Shown here: positions 62,829 through 64,000 of the stretch, one piece after another
Numbering within the stretch: the first letter of the stretch is position 1
Layout: the number at the start of each line of letters is the position of its first letter
Source of the DNA: Bacillota bacterium
GTDB lineage: Bacteria > Bacillota > Clostridia > Lachnospirales > Lachnospiraceae
Reading direction: 5' to 3'
NCBI GenBank assembly: GCA_023390555.1
Contig: JAEWCQ010000021.1
Span: 124,001-188,000, forward strand
DNA: 64,000 nucleotides
Position numbers and translations under genes: made by a program
The notes under the pieces: generated by a model
Databases searched by the model: none
What the model was told of the DNA's origin: nothing
The model's input: only the letters and a program-made list of their open reading frames with translations

Positions 62829-63941
62829 TTATTTCCAGACCTCATTTGAAATTTCCCGTATCAACTTTAATTTTGCCCACTGTTCTTCTTCTGTCAGCTT
62901 GTTCCCCTCTTCGGTGGAGGCAAATCCACACTGCGGACTTAAGCACAGCCGATCCAGCGGAATATATTTTTCTGCTTCCCGGATACGCCGGATGATCGTT
63001 TCTTTATCCTCCAGTACCGGAGATTTTGTGGTAACAAGCCCCAATACCACCTTTTTATCTGCGCTGACGTATTGCAGCGGTGCAAAGTCCCCGGAGCGTT
63101 CATCGTCAAATTCGAGATAAAAGGCATTTACATTTTCCTTCGCAAACAAATCTTTTGCCACACGATCATATCCACCCTGGCAGGCCCATGTGGAATGGAA
63201 ATTTCCGCGGCAGATATGGCTATTCAATACCAGATCCTCCGGTTTTCCTTCGATTGCAAGATTATTGATTCGAATCAGTTTCTCAATGACCTGCTGCAGA
63301 CCAGCTTCGTCTGTTCCCAAAATCGCACAGGCATTCGGATCGACACACACCCCCCAGGTGCAGTCATCAAACTGTACATTTCTGCATCCGGCTTCATATA
63401 ATTCACGGATCACTTTCTTATAACCTTCCGCGATATCCCGAATCAATTCCTCCTCATCCGGATAGACGGCTCTTGTCTTTTCCATATTATCCGGTGTGAT
63501 CATCTGAAACAGAAACTGTGCCGGAGCCGGTATCGTCTGTCGTGCCACCGTGTCCGCATCTTCAAACTGCTTTACAAACTGAAAGTGCTCTACAAACGGA
63601 TGTCTGCCTACCGATATTTTTCCCACGAGAAAGGTATCGTCAATCAAAGCCGGCTCGCCATGAAACGGTATCCCGTTTTTCGTTTTTTCATGACCGACTC
63701 CCTGAAATCCCCACATAAAATCCAGATGCCAGGAGCTTCTGCGGAACTCTCCGTCCGTAATTACCTGGAGTCCTGCTGATTTCTGTTTTGCAATCAAATC
63801 TGTAATTGCCTTATCTTCCACGGCCTTTAACGCTTCTCCGCTTATTTTACCTGATGCGTATTCCTCTCTTGCCTGCTTTAACACTTCCGGCCTCAAAAAA
63901 CTTCCGACAATATCAGAACGAAATGGTGCATTTTTCTTCAT
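62829..63941 (-). CDS. MetE-like cobalamin-independent methyltransferase
   Basis: 370-residue protein of the YxjG/YxjH type, equal to the C-terminal catalytic half of MetE. SDIVGSFLRP at the start, GEFRRSSWHLDF, VQFDDCTWGV, HICRGNFHSTW (His and Cys zinc ligands) and LSPQCGFAST (second Cys). It would transfer a methyl group to homocysteine or a related thiol, with a donor other than folate polyglutamate possible in the absence of the N-terminal half. ATG at 63941 follows AGGAG. The remaining 59 bases to the window end hold only a doubtful promoter (TTGATA at 63988-63983). Confidence 0.92.
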   Translation of the reverse strand: MKKNAPFRSDIVGSFLRPEVLKQAREEYASGKISGEALKAVEDKAITDLIAKQKSAGLQVITDGEFRRSSWHLDFMWGFQGVGHEKTKNGIPFHGEPALIDDTFLVGKISVGRHPFVEHFQFVKQFEDADTVARQTIPAPAQFLFQMITPDNMEKTRAVYPDEEELIRDIAEGYKKVIRELYEAGCRNVQFDDCTWGVCVDPNACAILGTDEAGLQQVIEKLIRINNLAIEGKPEDLVLNSHICRGNFHSTWACQGGYDRVAKDLFAKENVNAFYLEFDDERSGDFAPLQYVSADKKVVLGLVTTKSPVLEDKETIIRRIREAEKYIPLDRLCLSPQCGFASTEEGNKLTEEEQWAKLKLIREISNEVWK

Positions 63942-64000
63942 CTTTTTTTCTCCTATTCTATATGATACATGATTTCTCGTGCTATCAACTTTTTGTATAT

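Noticed and set aside
63960..63988. Promoter of the MetE-like gene
   Set aside because: TTGATA is present, but the candidate -10 boxes are either poorly matched or at 15-base spacing. The window ends too soon to judge.

Overview
This window is a large cell-surface polysaccharide and teichoic-acid locus from a Gram-positive anaerobe. It is most probably a member of Clostridia, family Lachnospiraceae. This rests on gene content (LCP ligase, CDP-glycerol polymerases, TagGH-type exporter, LicD, no lipid A genes), purine-rich Shine-Dalgarno sites and sigma-A-type promoters. Nearly every gene lies on the minus strand in tightly packed, often overlapping operons. I found no rRNA, tRNA, CRISPR array, transposase or integrase, and no gene-free stretch longer than about 250 bases.

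Reading right to left in the main direction of transcription: at the right edge are a MetE-like methionine synthase gene, a cyclopropane fatty acid synthase gene and one plus-strand rhamnosyltransferase-like GT2. Next comes an ABC-exported glycan operon (50.2-60.4 kb): rmlA, rmlC, Wzm, Wzt with a C-terminal cargo-binding extension, a methyltransferase, a giant kinase-like/GT2/GT2 protein, a long polyprenyl-phosphate glycosylphosphotransferase and a GT2. A teichoic-acid operon (41.2-50.2 kb) has its own strong promoter and terminator: licD, three CDP-glycerol polymerase-family proteins, TagG/TagH exporter, IspD/TarI-type cytidylyltransferase, an SDR and tagD.

A Wzx/Wzy-type capsule region follows (14-41 kb). 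It holds acyltransferases, two large paralogous O-antigen-ligase-like proteins, a CapD/WbpM-type dehydratase, a short initiating PGT, several GT4s, UDP-GalNAcA genes, a TupA-like ATP-grasp, Wzy, Wzx, an MBOAT/SGNH pair, a complete UDP-L-FucNAc pathway (capE-capF-capG) and a polysaccharide co-polymerase with a degenerate BY-kinase tail. Its centre (about 21.8-35 kb) is visibly richer in A+T than its flanks, as expected for an exchangeable serotype cassette.

The left 14 kb carries a plus-strand UDP-sugar pyrophosphorylase and GT-C-like pair facing a GtrB-like glucosyl-carrier synthase. Beyond it are a two-gene membrane/metallo-beta-lactamase-fold unit, tandem-domain GT2s, a third PGT, two rhamnosyltransferase-like GT2s and an LCP ligase cut by the window edge.

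Taken together the window has parts for three polymers: a Wzx/Wzy polymer, a Wzm/Wzt polymer probably containing rhamnose, and a CDP-glycerol-type teichoic acid, plus the LCP enzyme family that joins such polymers to peptidoglycan. The most interesting possibility is a Gram-positive end-capping system. A methyltransferase and a kinase-like domain sit in the same order as in the fused WbdD terminator of Gram-negative ABC-dependent O-antigens, directly beside a Wzt with a C-terminal extension. All family assignments come from reading motifs; no database search was run.
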